From contig CM059570.1 in the NCBI GenBank assembly GCA_030386875.1, positions 28,089,192-28,153,191 of the forward strand: a stretch of DNA of 64,000 nucleotides. Reading direction: 5' to 3'. The stretch is from Morinoia aosen. Taxonomy: Eukaryota; Arthropoda; Malacostraca; Amphipoda; Talitridae. Each line of letters begins with the position of its first letter. The first letter of the stretch is position 1. Both the position numbers and the translations under genes were made by a program. The notes beneath the pieces were generated by a model. It saw only the letters and a program-made list of their open reading frames with translations. It had not been told where the DNA came from and did no database searches. Below, piece after piece: positions 46,686 to 58,137 of the stretch.

Positions 46686-48346
46686 GAAACAATAAAGTTA
46701 GGTAGCCGTGATACCGAACACGAGTTGGATACCGAGACGTATAGAGATTAATTAAATATTTATAGCCTCAAGATGCAGCTCAATTGGTCCAATAGAACCT
46801 CATGGTATCACAGATACTTGAAATCAGAGGATGCTTTCTTCGTGTAAATTTCAAGTCTTTGTGTAAATTGCCCACACAGCCCCTTTCTTCGTGTGTGCCA
46901 ATCAAAATGTATTTTATTCTCCTCTTTGCAGGGAATTCAATCAAATTTCTGGATTGTGTCCGTCTTTTTTCACAGCACATTGCCACCTCTGCTCAAATAT
47001 TCCTTTGAATGCGAGAGAAAACACAAGAAGATGCCTGGACCATCAACATGGGGTTCCATCCCCTGTGAGGAACGTTAATTTTCGTACAATTTGAGTTGGG
47101 TGTCTTGAACGAAAAAAAAAGAAAAACATTTTATTTCCAATAAAGTACACACATGAAATGTCGATACATTGGTTTTTAAAACACCTTAAAATTAACATCC
47201 TTAAATGATTATAACACATTGGTATCGTAATACCCGTGTAGAATGTTGAAACAAAATGATTGATTGACAAGTACAACAAAAATGAGTTCCTTTCCTTGCC
47301 TAATCTGATTTTGAACTAAGAGAGCACAATCCTCGCGACGCTCATTTGAAAAACACTTTCATTAGTGCGCACAAGTATTGAAAAATGAAAGCGAAAAATG
47401 CATTCAAATACCTGAGCATAGAAACCCTTAATTGCTATTTATACATGGTTATCGGAATACCCTTGTTAAGTGTTGAAACATATGATTTAGATCCTTAATT
47501 GCTATTCATACATGGTTATCGTAACACTCATGATAGTTGTCGACACAGGATTTAGAGAGAAGCACAAATTAATAAAAATAAACAATAATATGTATAAGAG
47601 GGTCGTTTGCATTTGGAGTGCGGCACTAAGTTTCAGTTTCTGTGCTTCAATTCCTGAAATTTTTGCTAGGAAGTGAAAATTTATCTTATTTTACGTTCTC
47701 TAAGTCATTCTAATATTGATCTTACTTATTCCTGTCGAATATAATGAGCATCACAACTGTTGGTTCCATGCAGCGGAATGAAGGTTGCTTTTCCACAATT
47801 ACTGGTACTTCATCTGTGGTGCCCGTAAATGGAAATGGAACTTATTTTTTTCTAATAAATTATCAACTCCAAAATCCAAAAATTCCTTTCGCCCATCCGA
47901 CAACACTTCACTCCCTCTTCCGGTGATGCCCCGTATCCGGTCATGCCTCTACATTTGGTTACGCTTCACATTTGTTTATATCCTACATCCGGTGAAAACC
48001 CACATCCGGTCTTTCATCCCTATGTAAGGTGTCCCAACGATAATATTTGCTATAACAAAACACAAAATGGTTAAAGGTGCTTTCCCTCCCTCTGGTGCTT
48101 TCCCTCCCTCTGGTGCTTTCCCTCCCTCTCATTGAATGGGGGGGGGGGGGGGGGGGCGGGTGAACTGTCGCATGTCAGGTCAAAGTTCGAGCCACGTTTG
48201 TGTGGCTGTTCCTATTTTATCGTATTAATGTTGTCATTGCATGTTTACATTACGTCTATGCAGTTCAATGGTACGGGACATTGCCGACATACTTTGGTGA
48301 GTGATGGCTTCTTTATTCATATAACAGTCAAACGATAAAAGCGATT
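46686..48346. other. Non-coding sequence including a likely insertion
   Basis: Both ends resemble unit A near 4000-4280 and 4330-4530. About 1 kb in the middle (roughly 47095-48070) has no counterpart there, but its edges are unclear. It contains a diverged tandem pair of about 77 bases (near 47420-47540). Confidence 0.45.
48076..48129. repeat. Three 18-bp tandem repeats
   Basis: GGTGCTTTCCCTCCCTCT is repeated exactly three times. A run of 19 G follows at 48138-48156. Confidence 0.97.
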
Positions 48347-48418
48347 GGGCTTGACCGGGATTTGAACCCGGGACCTCTCGCACCCTAAGCGAGAATCATA
48401 CCCCTAGACCATCAAGCC
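48347..48418 (-). tRNA. tRNA-Pro(AGG)
   Basis: The cloverleaf is perfect with a T4 terminator. Confidence 0.97.
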
Positions 48419-50138
48419 ACATCAACCATGCCCGAGGGGTTCAAATCGATTCACAAACGCAGTATATTCTAGATGAGATCTGCCGTTAGGAGACTACCGA
48501 CAGCGACCATGTCGGGAGGTGTAAAAGGGGAAGATCTCAGGTGGAAGCCATCATTTGTGTGTTCATTGGAAGAAGTTAATTGAAGTGGAATATGGGCAAT
48601 GTAGACGCAGGACTCATGCTCGCATCAGCTGCAGTTGCGGCGGGACTTGCTGTGGGGAGTCAACTGCCGCCCTCAGTTGCCCGTTGGCGTGTCTGCCTAA
48701 AGCCAGTATGAGACGGTGGCAAGAAGTGGCACTCATGGGTGCGAGAGATGCGCTCTCTTCTCCGAAGTCGTGGCGGCCGCCGTCACCAACACACTACAAT
48801 GTTATTACACGAGACGGTGTTGGCCTGCCACAGTCACGGCGCGCAGTAGCGCACGGAAATCAGAAGCTGGATTTGTTTTCATTATTTTATTCACCAATAC
48901 ATGTCTTTCAAGTCATGTTCATTTTCGACGGTTAATTCACAGAAATTCAAAATTAAAACATGGTTAATTAAATGCATTATTATTATTTTAGGGGTTCTGA
49001 TACCAGCAAAATATATATACCATTTAGAAAAGAATTATGAAATTAATATGGCTCAATATCTGCGTCATATATATATGATTAACAACTAGTGTGGAATGCG
49101 TGGCGCCCGTGAATGCAAGCAACTACGCTTGATTGCAATTGAAGGTTTTTTTTGCACGGTGGAATGCAGATTGATTGTCGTAAATATGAAAAACATCCAA
49201 TACTGGTAATACTGAGGCACTTGTACACACAATTGCAGCATGTGCATTGGTACAGGTAACTCTAATTTTAAGAGCAGGTACCATCTTCAATAATACTGCA
49301 TCGTACATTAAAATAGCTCTGATGTAAGTGAAGAAATGACTATCACCACATTTTATATACTTAGTTCGATTATTTAATGCTTGGTTTAGTCATCAGGCTG
49401 ACATACAAACTTTTACACTGTACTGGTTGTATTTTGAACAATAATAAATATGAGTATTAGAGAAACGAATTGAAAATTTGTACATAGCGGTACAGTATAA
49501 ATTTAAACTAGAACACTTACTCTCCTGAAAAAGTACAAATAGCGTATACGTGCTAGTTTGCGTCATTTTTTACTTCTGCATAATGTAACTGCGATTTCGA
49601 ACTTCCGAAAAAAAATCATAATAGTAATTTTTATGCAGGAAACAAGAGAAGTAATAATACATGTGGAAGAACTAACTTGTTACCTACATTGGGCTGAGAA
49701 TGAAGTATTTCATACAATGACGAAGAAGAGGCGCAATGAATGTCACCTTCGTCTAAGAATGGGAATACTATTGGAAATGGGAATCGCAATTTGGGAATAC
49801 CATTTCATCAGTTTCTGTACCTGATTTCTGGGAATCTTTTTAGTTTTGTTTTCCTGCCTGAACTGCGACTGAAGTGTATTTATTTATTTACTCTGGAGTT
49901 AATTCAATCTCTGGCTTCTTTTTTTTAAAGATGTTGTTTAGTGCTATTTTTCGTAGAGATCTATCTCTATACTCGCTACTTATCTCTCTACATAAACATG
50001 GGTGTGTTCTGAGAATTTCTATAAATAATATGGTCGACCGCCTGCACCAGTCGGCCAGCGGCGGAGGTGAAGGGAGAGAACAACTTATCACAGACATCCT
50101 TCTCATACGAAGCCTGGCTAGCTACTGAGACAGCGTCG

Positions 50139-51820
50139 CAGTGTTGCCAACTCCACAGGACCAAAAACCGCCAGAAACTCCTTAAAAAAACGCTAGAAAC
50201 CGCTAGATTTTAGATACATTCCGCTAAAATTCCCGCCAACCCAATTTAGACATTTGTTCAGAAAAACGAAGTTAATACACATTGTTTCTACGGATCAAAT
50301 CATTGGTATAATATATTGAATGATTTATGACCCTTAAACTTACCGTTTTTATTCATCAGATTCAAGTTCCAAATCACTAATGAAACTCTGGGCTTGGTCC
50401 GTTGAAGAACTTGGATATGATTCTGAAGTTCCAATTTTTTGAAGACACTTCTTGTGTTCTTCAGTTATTTAATTGGTATTTGATAAATAGAGTTAATTTG
50501 ATAAAAAGATAAATACATCACGGAGTATTTCTCCTTTGATTTTGTTATTTGGAAATGCGATTTCAACTCAAAATCCATTGTGCTTAAATTTTACTAACTG
50601 CTTATTCGAACGAGAGCCACCTTGTCTGACCGTTTGCTGGTATTTTAATGAGAGAATTTCCATCAATAATTTTTACGTACAGTTTTTGTATGATATTTGT
50701 CTTGATGGTGACCCAGAAAACCACGTTTCAGACAAAGGAAATTCTGAATTTCGAGGTAGAAATTCAGATGCAGCTGGAGATACAACAAGCTGCTAGGAAT
50801 GACACACATTTAAATAGTATTAGACAAGGAACTCTTTTTCAGCTTTTGATATACTCCATTTTTTACACCAACCATGACACTGGCATTGTCTACAAGTTTA
50901 CCAATATTAAGAGTTTTACTTCTCAACTCACATTTTAGTGCATCCACATTAGACTGGGCATTACAAGTTTTCAATTTAACAAGATTTAGATAAATTGAAA
51001 GAACTTAATAATACAAAGCATTTTATGAACAGTTATGTTATTCGACTCGTCTAAGAGTAGACTGTATTTGCCCTCACCAACATCAGCCAGCAGATCATTC
51101 TGAAAATCAGGACTTAAAACTTTTTCGATAATCTCTGAGCATCTTATTTTGTGCGTCTTTAATTGGGGCGTTACCTTACTGCCATCGATTGTGGACTTCA
51201 ACAAATCTGTCAGATGATCACAATTTACAATGGCAGAATGGCAAGTCATATAAAATGCAAGATTAGCTCCCAGTAATGTAGTTCCATTACATTTCTACCG
51301 AGTTATATTGTCGCGGGAGCACACTCATATTAACATGTTTCTTAGTTTTACTGAGGCTAATTAAGTCACTATATATGCCATTTGAATTTATTTTGCATAG
51401 GCCACAGTGCACCTTCGACAAATCACTATTAACTCATTCAACATATTTGCACGCGCCTTGGTTACGAACAGGCAACACACCGTATCGACACTCGAGCGGT
51501 TGCCCGTGGCCGGTGTGGTTTCGTGACGTGCCGGCTAGCAGCGAGTAGCTGCTCAACAGTGAACGCGTACTAAACGAGAATAAATCTGGATTGAACTAGC
51601 GAGCTGAGCCTAAGTGAATGTGAAAGCTTTACGTGGTTTGTAACACAAATACATTTTATGTAACAAATATATTCTTCGATAGAAATACCGCTAGAAAAAA
51701 GCTAGAAACCATAATAAATACGCTAGATTTCCCGCTAGCCGCTAGATGCCATATTTATACCGCTAGATGCATCATAAAACCGCTAGATCTAGCGGGAAAA
51801 CCGCTAGATTGGCAACACTG
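50139..51820 (-). mobile_element. hAT element nested inside the TAA-flanked transposon
   Basis: The terminal repeats are CAGTGTTGCCAA and its exact inverse, with a perfect 8-base duplication CAGCGTCG (50131-50138, 51821-51828). Near both ends a CGCTAGA-type motif recurs many times (50200-50230; 51690-51810), as subterminal transposase sites do in hAT elements. It is 1682 bp long and carries a decayed transposase on the minus strand. Confidence 0.92.
50640..51249 (-). pseudogene. Decayed hAT-family transposase
   Basis: The readable part at 50986-51249 includes a SPDFQNDLL block and KYSLLLDESN, which fits the first catalytic Asp region of ZBED/KIAA1586-like hAT transposases. After a frameshift near 50986, the next part contains VDNASVMVGVKNGVYQKLK, the second Asp region. 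It then runs through VCHS and ends near 50640, broken by at least three stops. The C-terminal dimerisation domain and the N-terminal zinc finger are absent. It cannot make an active protein. Confidence 0.85.
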
Positions 51821-52156
51821 CAGCGTCGCCGTCGGCGTGCATGTTCGCCGTATCGTGCAGAGCGCGATCACGGATTTCCACACTCGTGTACGCTGGGAGA
51901 CCGCCAAAGAGAGCAGAGTTGCTACAAAAAGAGAGGAAATGGGTGGAGCTAGCGATGAGGCGCGCAAATGTTCGCACTCGATGCCACCGTCTCATATGGG
52001 CTTAACTGACAACTGCGGGGTATCGACTGTTATAGCTGGAAGCGTGTAACAGCTCCACATCTCGCTGGCTAGGTTTTGTTACAAAAAATGGCGGACTTTC
52101 AGGTGAGCAAACGCGTATCTCGCTCACCCGAAAAGTTCATGCCGATAAAAATTGCC

Positions 52157-52228
52157 TAGCAGAGCGGGGTTTCGCTCCACGGACCTCTGGGTTATGGGCC
52201 CAGCACGCTTCCGCTGCGCCACTCTGCT
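52157..52228 (-). tRNA. Initiator tRNA-Met(CAT), T-arm variant
   Basis: The acceptor and anticodon arms are perfect and T5 follows. The T arm reads CGTGG-AGCGAAA-CCCCG, with one mismatch and a changed first loop pair. It is probably weakened. It is the older counterpart of the pseudogene at 6428. Confidence 0.8.
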
Positions 52229-52341
52229 ATCTGTTCATTGAAATTTGAGTGTTTTGGATTTTCTGCGTTTTTCACGATGCAAAACTTTTCTGCAAAATGA
52301 AAAGCCTGTAGCTAAGAGAAAGAAAAAACGCTTTGGAATAC

Positions 52342-52346
<5 letters not shown>

Positions 52347-52372
<26 letters not shown>
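52347..52372. repeat. AT microsatellite
   Basis: This is a run of about 26 bases of alternating A and T. Confidence 0.9.
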
Positions 52373-52373
<1 letters not shown>

Positions 52374-52649
52374 GAACTGAAGTGATGCTAGGAAATTCAC
52401 GTATGTTTTGGACAGAAAATTAGGTTGTGGGAACTTGTTTTTTAAAATGCTGAATATTGTAAACAGAATAGCATTTCAAACATGAATAAAAGCCATTGAT
52501 TCAATGAATATGTATGATTTCACGCATGAATGAATGAACGGACTTAAAGTGCTGCGGTGGCTCATCATGCCTCACGCCGCAGAGTTAAGAACATGGAACG
52601 AAGAAATTGGCAAGAAGTTGATAAATAGTAGTGAAGACATTGTTCATAA

Positions 52650-52721
52650 AGCAGAGTGGCGCAGCGGAAGCGTGTTGGGCCCATAACCCAGAGGTCCGTG
52701 GATCGAAACCACGCTGTGCTA
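52650..52721 (+). tRNA. Initiator tRNA-Met(CAT), one acceptor mismatch
   Basis: The 3' acceptor reads CTGTGCT, leaving G5 facing G68. Pair 27-43 of the anticodon stem is T-G. T5 follows. Confidence 0.88.
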
Positions 52722-52991
52722 GTGGAGTTTTTCCCCTCATATACACGTGACAAAACTGGAATGTGAGACGCACATAGTTTGATTGAGACTACAGTCGGCA
52801 TTACATTGTCAACATTTATGCGTCAAACAAAACGTCGATTTTATAGAAAACGTCGATTGATTGCTTAATTAAAAACGGTGAGTGTTTGCTTTTATACAGA
52901 AGTCATTCTTGTCGCTGACACGTACACGACAGAAGGGTGTGTGTTGCTGTACGTATGTGTTGCTGTGTGTGTCGCTGTAGTAAAAGTCGAC

Positions 52992-53063
52992 TGCGATGGC
53001 CGGGAATCGAACCCGGGTCAACTGCTTGGAAGGCAGCTATGCTCACCACTATACCACCATCGC
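52992..53063 (-). tRNA. tRNA-Gly(TCC)
   Basis: The cloverleaf is perfect, with T4 downstream. Confidence 0.97.
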
Positions 53064-53940
53064 ACGGCAAGTAGCTCAAGTGACTCATAAAATATTAACC
53101 AATATTTTAACTAAGGAAGATGAGGAATAACACATACATTAGCCCATCAGCCACTGCGCTACACGACAAAGTCTTCGCTAATATTTACTAACTTCCTTCG
53201 AATTATTTCGCCATTTTGTGCTGAAGTCGACCTAAATCACAAGCCTTTTCGGCGTACAAATTTATTCATTCATTTCTTTTGATAGAGGGGGAACTAATTT
53301 TCTATTTGAAATATTTATCATTTAAACAATTTAAACAATTTAAACAATTTATTTACCACAGGAGATACAGAGGTAGAATGTTTCTTAAGTCTAGTACAAT
53401 GGACAAGTTTGAATATAGATACCTGTGGGCCCGAATAAGTTCAGCGACTTCTGGGGCATCCTACCATCAACATTATTCTAAGGTGTACATTAATGTTTAA
53501 CCTAAATCACTTAACCTAGTTTCACATCATTCTTTGACCTTGCATGGTATTTTTTACTGCCTAACATTACGATATTTGTGATATATTAGGAGACATTTTA
53601 ATGCCAAATTACAGAATGAACATGCATCCATGACCACAATCTTTAAGTCGTGGTTAATTTCACTATGGAAATCCTACATTTTCCAGTCCACAGCGAGTTA
53701 CAACATCATTACGCACCTAAAACTTCATGCTGTTGAGCTGAGCAGAGAAGGCTGTGTGAGCTGCTTCGAATTTTCTTTTCTCTCAATTTTTGTCAATTAA
53801 CACAAAAACCTAAATGAATAAATAGAAAATGCTAACACAATTTAATTGTTGTGTGTGTTACTGGCGTGGACAATACTAATTGTTTTTCAATTACAGAGGA
53901 AGCTGTAACACCGTATCGAAGTATATATTTAACAAGCAAG

Positions 53941-53972
<32 letters not shown>

Positions 53973-54001
53973 TTGTAAGAAACAATTGCTGTCAGTACGA
54001 C
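53064..54001. other. Spacer with an iMet relic, no gene
   Basis: At about 53140-53166 AGCCCATCAGCCACTGCGCT followed by ACACGAC looks like the worn 5' third of a minus-strand iMet gene. The usual iMet flank (TCTTCGCTAATATTTACTAAC) follows it. A similar relic is at about 37277-37330. A short AATTTAAAC repeat lies at about 53322-53353, and a TA run at 53940-53968. Confidence 0.45.
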
Positions 54002-54074
54002 GCCTAGATAGCTCAGTTGGGAGAGCGTTAGACTGAAGATCTAAAGGTCCCCGGTTCGATCCCGGGTCTGGGCA
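54002..54074 (+). tRNA. tRNA-Phe(GAA)
   Basis: The cloverleaf is perfect, with T4 downstream. Confidence 0.97.
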
Positions 54075-54600
54075 GGGCATTTTGGGTTGTACCGATTGTG
54101 TAAGTGGGGCATAGTGCTACACGATGTCTTCGCTAGTACTTACCAACTTCTATCGAATAATTTCATTAGTTCGATGTAAAGTAGGCTTCAAAAACACGTG
54201 TCAAATCAGCGTACGAAATATGTTCATTAAGTATCTCTGATATGGGCATGTTAATTTTCTTAGTGGAACATTTCAGTTACAAGAAATTTTTGCTCCCAAG
54301 TGTTTTGAGTCCGATAACTTACAAAGAAATATTCATTTATGACCACAATCCATAGGTTGCGGGAATCTCACTACAGAACCATTCATTTTGCAGTCCACAT
54401 CAATTTAAAAAACATCACCATCCACTTAAAATTTCAAGTCTTTGAGCAGTGCAGTGGAAACTACATCCAAATTCAGTTTTTGGAACTTTCCACAGTAAAC
54501 GTATGAACAGAAATAAAAAATAAAACGTGAACAAATATTAAATGTTCTACGTGGAACTGGTGAGGACAATACGAATACAGTTTTTTCAATAGCGGAGCCT
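54075..54600. other. Spacer without a gene
   Basis: It contains the uninterrupted counterpart of the 1332-bp insertion site (about 54304) and, at about 54107-54150, another iMet-type flank. Confidence 0.5.
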
Positions 54601-54672
54601 GCGATGGTGGTATAGTGGTGAGCATAGCTGCCTTCCAAGCAGTTGACCCGGGTTCGATTCCCGGCCATCGCA
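54601..54672 (+). tRNA. tRNA-Gly(TCC)
   Basis: The cloverleaf is perfect, with T4 downstream. It is followed by iMet at 55032, as 39902 is by 40048. Confidence 0.97.
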
Positions 54673-55031
54673 AGTACATTTTAAACTTTAGTTAAAGTTA
54701 AAATACTCTGTAGGTGTATATATAATTGTTAAATTACTTTGAACCATCACCTCATGAAGGTAAATAGGTGCGCTCTCTGTACCCTGAGTTTGAGCAGATT
54801 CTCATTTAACTCAGCAGTCAAACTTCAATAAGAATTTATCAAGCAATTTGTTTTTTTAATACCCTTCAGTAAAGTCCAACTACCAAGGCTGTGTACGGTT
54901 TACAAAAAATGTCCAGTCTACCGTAGTATCAATGTGAATAAAAAAGATACCGTACTTATGCAGTCCTTAACAGTATTATAGAAGCCATAAGTAACTAAAT
55001 AACATCGCGAGCATTCATAAAGTTGAAAAGG

Positions 55032-55103
55032 AGCAGAGTGGCGCAGCGGAAGCGTGCTGGGCCCATAACCCAGAGGTCCGTGGATCGAAACCACGCTCTG
55101 CTA
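55032..55103 (+). tRNA. Initiator tRNA-Met(CAT)
   Basis: The gene is perfect, with T5 downstream. Confidence 0.97.
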
Positions 55104-55736
55104 GTCGAATTTTTACATGATTCGCGTCTTGAGGTCCAATACAAGTGAGTTCAAAGCAAGGAGTCACAGGAGGGCCTGGGTTGGGGCTAAATTTTCTTAT
55201 ACTAGAAAAAAGTTTGATTTCAAGATATTCAAACTTCTACATAAATTCTCGCACTCGCCACACAAATTTGAAACGAAGAGAAACATTTACCTGCGCATTG
55301 CTATGCGAAGACATTCTACTATTCTACTGTTGCTCATACACAGCCCCCACACACAGCGCCCACCGCAGCCACCACACAGCACCACGCGACGCATCACCTC
55401 GATCCATTGTAGCGGAACGAGAACAAGTAACACGGGGCAGTGGAGGAAGTATAGCCGTATCCAGGATACTAGGCAGGGAGGCCGAGCCTAACCACGCGAG
55501 GGCAAAGCGTCGGTCAGTCGCACGGCGGCTGGGAAGGAGCGGGAAGGGGCTGGACAACGGAGTATTAATGGGTGCTAGAACTCTACAGCAAGCGTCCTAG
55601 ACTGCTGAGTTGTTGTCAGAATGTACTTCGATTAAATTTAGCAAAATTTTAATTTAGTACTTGATGGGATTTTTCTTGGAATTATACGCTGAGTTTAGTT
55701 TCAAATATTATCAAAAAATATCAGGGAACACTGGAA
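55104..55736. other. Spacer without a recognised gene
   Basis: Overlapping open frames of 124 and 151 codons exist on the plus strand. The translations differ in kind, show no known family, and lie in a locally GC-rich patch. I do not call a gene. Confidence 0.4.
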
Positions 55737-55808
55737 GCGATGTTGGTATAGTGGTGAGCATAGCTGCCTTCCAAGCAGTTGACCTGGGTTCGATTCCCGG
55801 CCATCTCA
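55737..55808 (+). pseudogene. tRNA-Gly(TCC) pseudogene
   Basis: The acceptor has two mismatches (GCGATGT against CCATCTC), and the T stem has a C-to-T change giving a G-T pair. The anticodon arm is intact and T6 follows. Confidence 0.75.
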
Positions 55809-56195
55809 TCCGTTCCGTACGTTTTTTCCCACGCATGTGAACGGCTTACAAGTTCTACACGGTCTGAAAAAAAAAGCGTTCCGCTCTGAGTTCTACAGCG
55901 TTGACTGCGTTCAGTCAAAAGGTTCTAGACGCGTGCTGGGTTGCTCCGGCCAGCTGCGGAGATTCCATCCCCCACTTGAGTTCATGAGAGAAGGCGCGCA
56001 GTCGGGCTGGGTGCACGGTTGTTCAAACTGTCTATATCACAGAGGACGATAGTTGCATTGGTTTATTTAATAACTACCTCCAGAAACGAAATTTAGATTG
56101 AAAATTAACGAGTTCTTTTTTGACAACACGAGTTAATTGCATCGCCGGGGTAGTGTCTTCTTCCAAATATTCGAGCGATTTTTACTAAAAGCGCC
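55809..56195. repeat. Segment repeated in inverse at 58830-59040
   Basis: About 55865-56000 reappears as its reverse complement at about 58900-59030 (shared CAACCCAGCACGCGTC and TTTGACTGAACG blocks), each beside a tRNA-Gly of matching orientation. No gene is visible. Confidence 0.7.
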
Positions 56196-56268
56196 TGCCC
56201 AGACCCGGGATCGAACCGGGGACCTTTAGATCTTCAGTCTAACGCTCTCCCAACTGAGCTATCTAGGC
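56196..56268 (-). tRNA. tRNA-Phe(GAA)
   Basis: The cloverleaf is perfect, with T4 downstream. Confidence 0.97.
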
Positions 56269-56888
56269 ACTGCTCAACCTGGTCACTGTTTTCATTAGGA
56301 TTTTTTTTCAAAGAACATTATTATTAATTTCATATTACGATCACTGAAGTGTGGACATAGACACATACTAGTTATAGTCAGGGAGCGTATTTATCATTCA
56401 ATCATAGAAGAGTTTTGAGCAGACTTTTTACTTGCTATTTACTTCAATAATATTGTTATTATCTTCAGTACATCACGGGTAAAGGGATAATAATTAAAGA
56501 AAAAATCTTTCCTGAGACATTACCACCTCCCTCAGAGCGTGAAGGGAGGAAGGGAACATCACGTGACGTGTCATGGGTAAGCCCGGAGGAGCTGCCGCAC
56601 CCCGCAGCAAAACATCACCACCTCCACTACTGACATCTAAGTGCAAATTCCTTTATAGTATCCTTCACAAAATTTAGCAGCAACACCCTCCTGCTGATGT
56701 AATGCAGATAATAATTTTTACAGTGAATTGCAACAAAAATAAATTCAATAAATTCCATTCAATAAATTCCAGTGGTTGAATGGTTAACGCCATCTCATAT
56801 TGGTGTTATTGGTTGTGGTAGTCGCCGCACCGAATTATTTAGTTTAGCTACCGAACAATATTAGCACTGCCATGCGTTAACACATAAA
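56269..56888. other. Spacer without a gene
   Basis: I recognise nothing in it. Confidence 0.45.
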
Positions 56889-56960
56889 GCGATGGTGGTA
56901 TAGTGGTGAGCATAGCTGCCTTCCAAGCAGTTGACCCGGGTTCGATTCCCGGCCATCGCA
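56889..56960 (+). tRNA. tRNA-Gly(TCC)
   Basis: The cloverleaf is perfect, with T4 downstream. Confidence 0.97.
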
Positions 56961-57180
56961 AATGAACGTTTTGACTGGGGAAGGATTCACACCGTCACTC
57001 CGGGTACTTATCTGCTGGTGAAAAGATGGAAAAAAGATGACAACACAAGTCTATAAGCTCGACATTTCATGAGACAGAGAGGTATAGATGTTGACGACGT
57101 AATGCAGACTGTGGGTCGCAATCAATATGTTTTCTCCATTGCCGTTTCGTAAGCTCGCTTGCCTAATGCAAAACCTGGAC

Positions 57181-57252
57181 TAGCAGAGCGTGGTTTCGAT
57201 CCACGGACCTCTGGGTTATGGGCCCAGCACGCTTCCGCTGCGCCACTCTGCT
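57181..57252 (-). tRNA. Initiator tRNA-Met(CAT)
   Basis: The gene is perfect with T4 downstream. It is divergently paired with the gene at 57593. Confidence 0.97.
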
Positions 57253-57592
57253 TGGTATTTAGCACTGGAAGCCATGTGTAAATATTTAGAGTTTAGCGTT
57301 CCATCTGCTACCATATATTCTATTTTTCAGCTCTACTTTGCGCTAAGGTGCCGCGGCGTCTGATGCGTATCGTGATGCGGTGTAAGCTTTATGATGTGGT
57401 GCGTATGAAGAGTTTGTAGTTGGTAAAATAGTGGAAATTACGCTAAAATAGCCATATTTTCAGCTTATGTTCCGCAAAAAACTGCATAAATATCTTTTAG
57501 TGGGAAAATCTAGTCGTAGAGGCTTGTGGATTCTAAATAGCAGAATTTTTATGCCACCCTGTTGGTAAATAGCAGCGAAGGCATCGTCGCTT

Positions 57593-57664
57593 AGCAGAGT
57601 GGCGCAGCGGAAGCGTGCTGGGCCCATAACCCAGAGGTCCGTGGATCGAAACCACGCTCTGCTA
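57593..57664 (+). tRNA. Initiator tRNA-Met(CAT)
   Basis: The gene is perfect, with T5 downstream and the typical GGTAAATAGCAGCGAAGGCATCG flank upstream. Confidence 0.97.
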
Positions 57665-58064
57665 GTCAACTTTTTAAAATTTCTCTTCATTCCCGTTTTT
57701 ATTTCACCCGAAGTGGTGCGTTCGTTGCTAAATGACGTAAATGTTGGTGGGGCCAAAAAGAGGCTAGGCCCTGCACAACGCCGTCTTTTAAGTCGTACGG
57801 ATCTTCTCCCTCCAAGTCACCACATCGCACGCAAAACACACGCCCCGATGTGCTTCTGCACAGCCCGGGTCAACACACGCCAGGCGTCGTCAAGTGATGT
57901 GTAACAGTCCTCTGTTCCCTGACTGTGGCTTGTGTGTGTCTACATATATCTACACTGCAGTGTGTAAATAGGCACAGCACTTGTCATGTCTGCACTGCAG
58001 TTCTCGCATCAGTAGATGTTCCTTTAAAAATATCGAAATGATAACAGGAATCAGGACCAGAAGT
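57665..58064. other. Spacer without a gene
   Basis: I recognise nothing in it. Confidence 0.45.
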
Positions 58065-58137
58065 GCCTAGATAGCTCAGTTGGGAGAGCGTTAGACTGAA
58101 GATCTAAAGGTCCCCGGTTCGATCCCGGGTCTGGGCA
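58065..58137 (+). tRNA. tRNA-Phe(GAA)
   Basis: The cloverleaf is perfect, with T5 downstream. Confidence 0.97.

Larger units (their letters stand above)
48701..52002. mobile_element. TAA-flanked inverted-repeat DNA transposon (PIF/Harbinger-like)
   Basis: The left end AGCCAGTATGAGACGGTGGC and the reversed right end AGCCCATATGAGACGGTGGC match at 18 of 20 bases. TAA flanks both ends (48698-48700, 52003-52005). Units A-C have the empty site GTCTGCCTAACTGG. Without the nested hAT element it is about 1.6 kb. I find no transposase, so it is probably non-autonomous. Assignment to PIF/Harbinger rests only on the 3-base duplication. Confidence 0.8.

Noticed and set aside
47095-48070. Insertion with inverted GTTGGG ends in the older copy
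   Set aside because: There is extra sequence relative to unit A, but the ends match poorly, no target duplication could be placed, and the flanks are too diverged.
55117-55600. Two overlapping plus-strand frames of 124 and 151 codons
   Set aside because: Different frames give unrelated, low-information sequences with no recognisable family. The local GC content alone explains the lack of stops.
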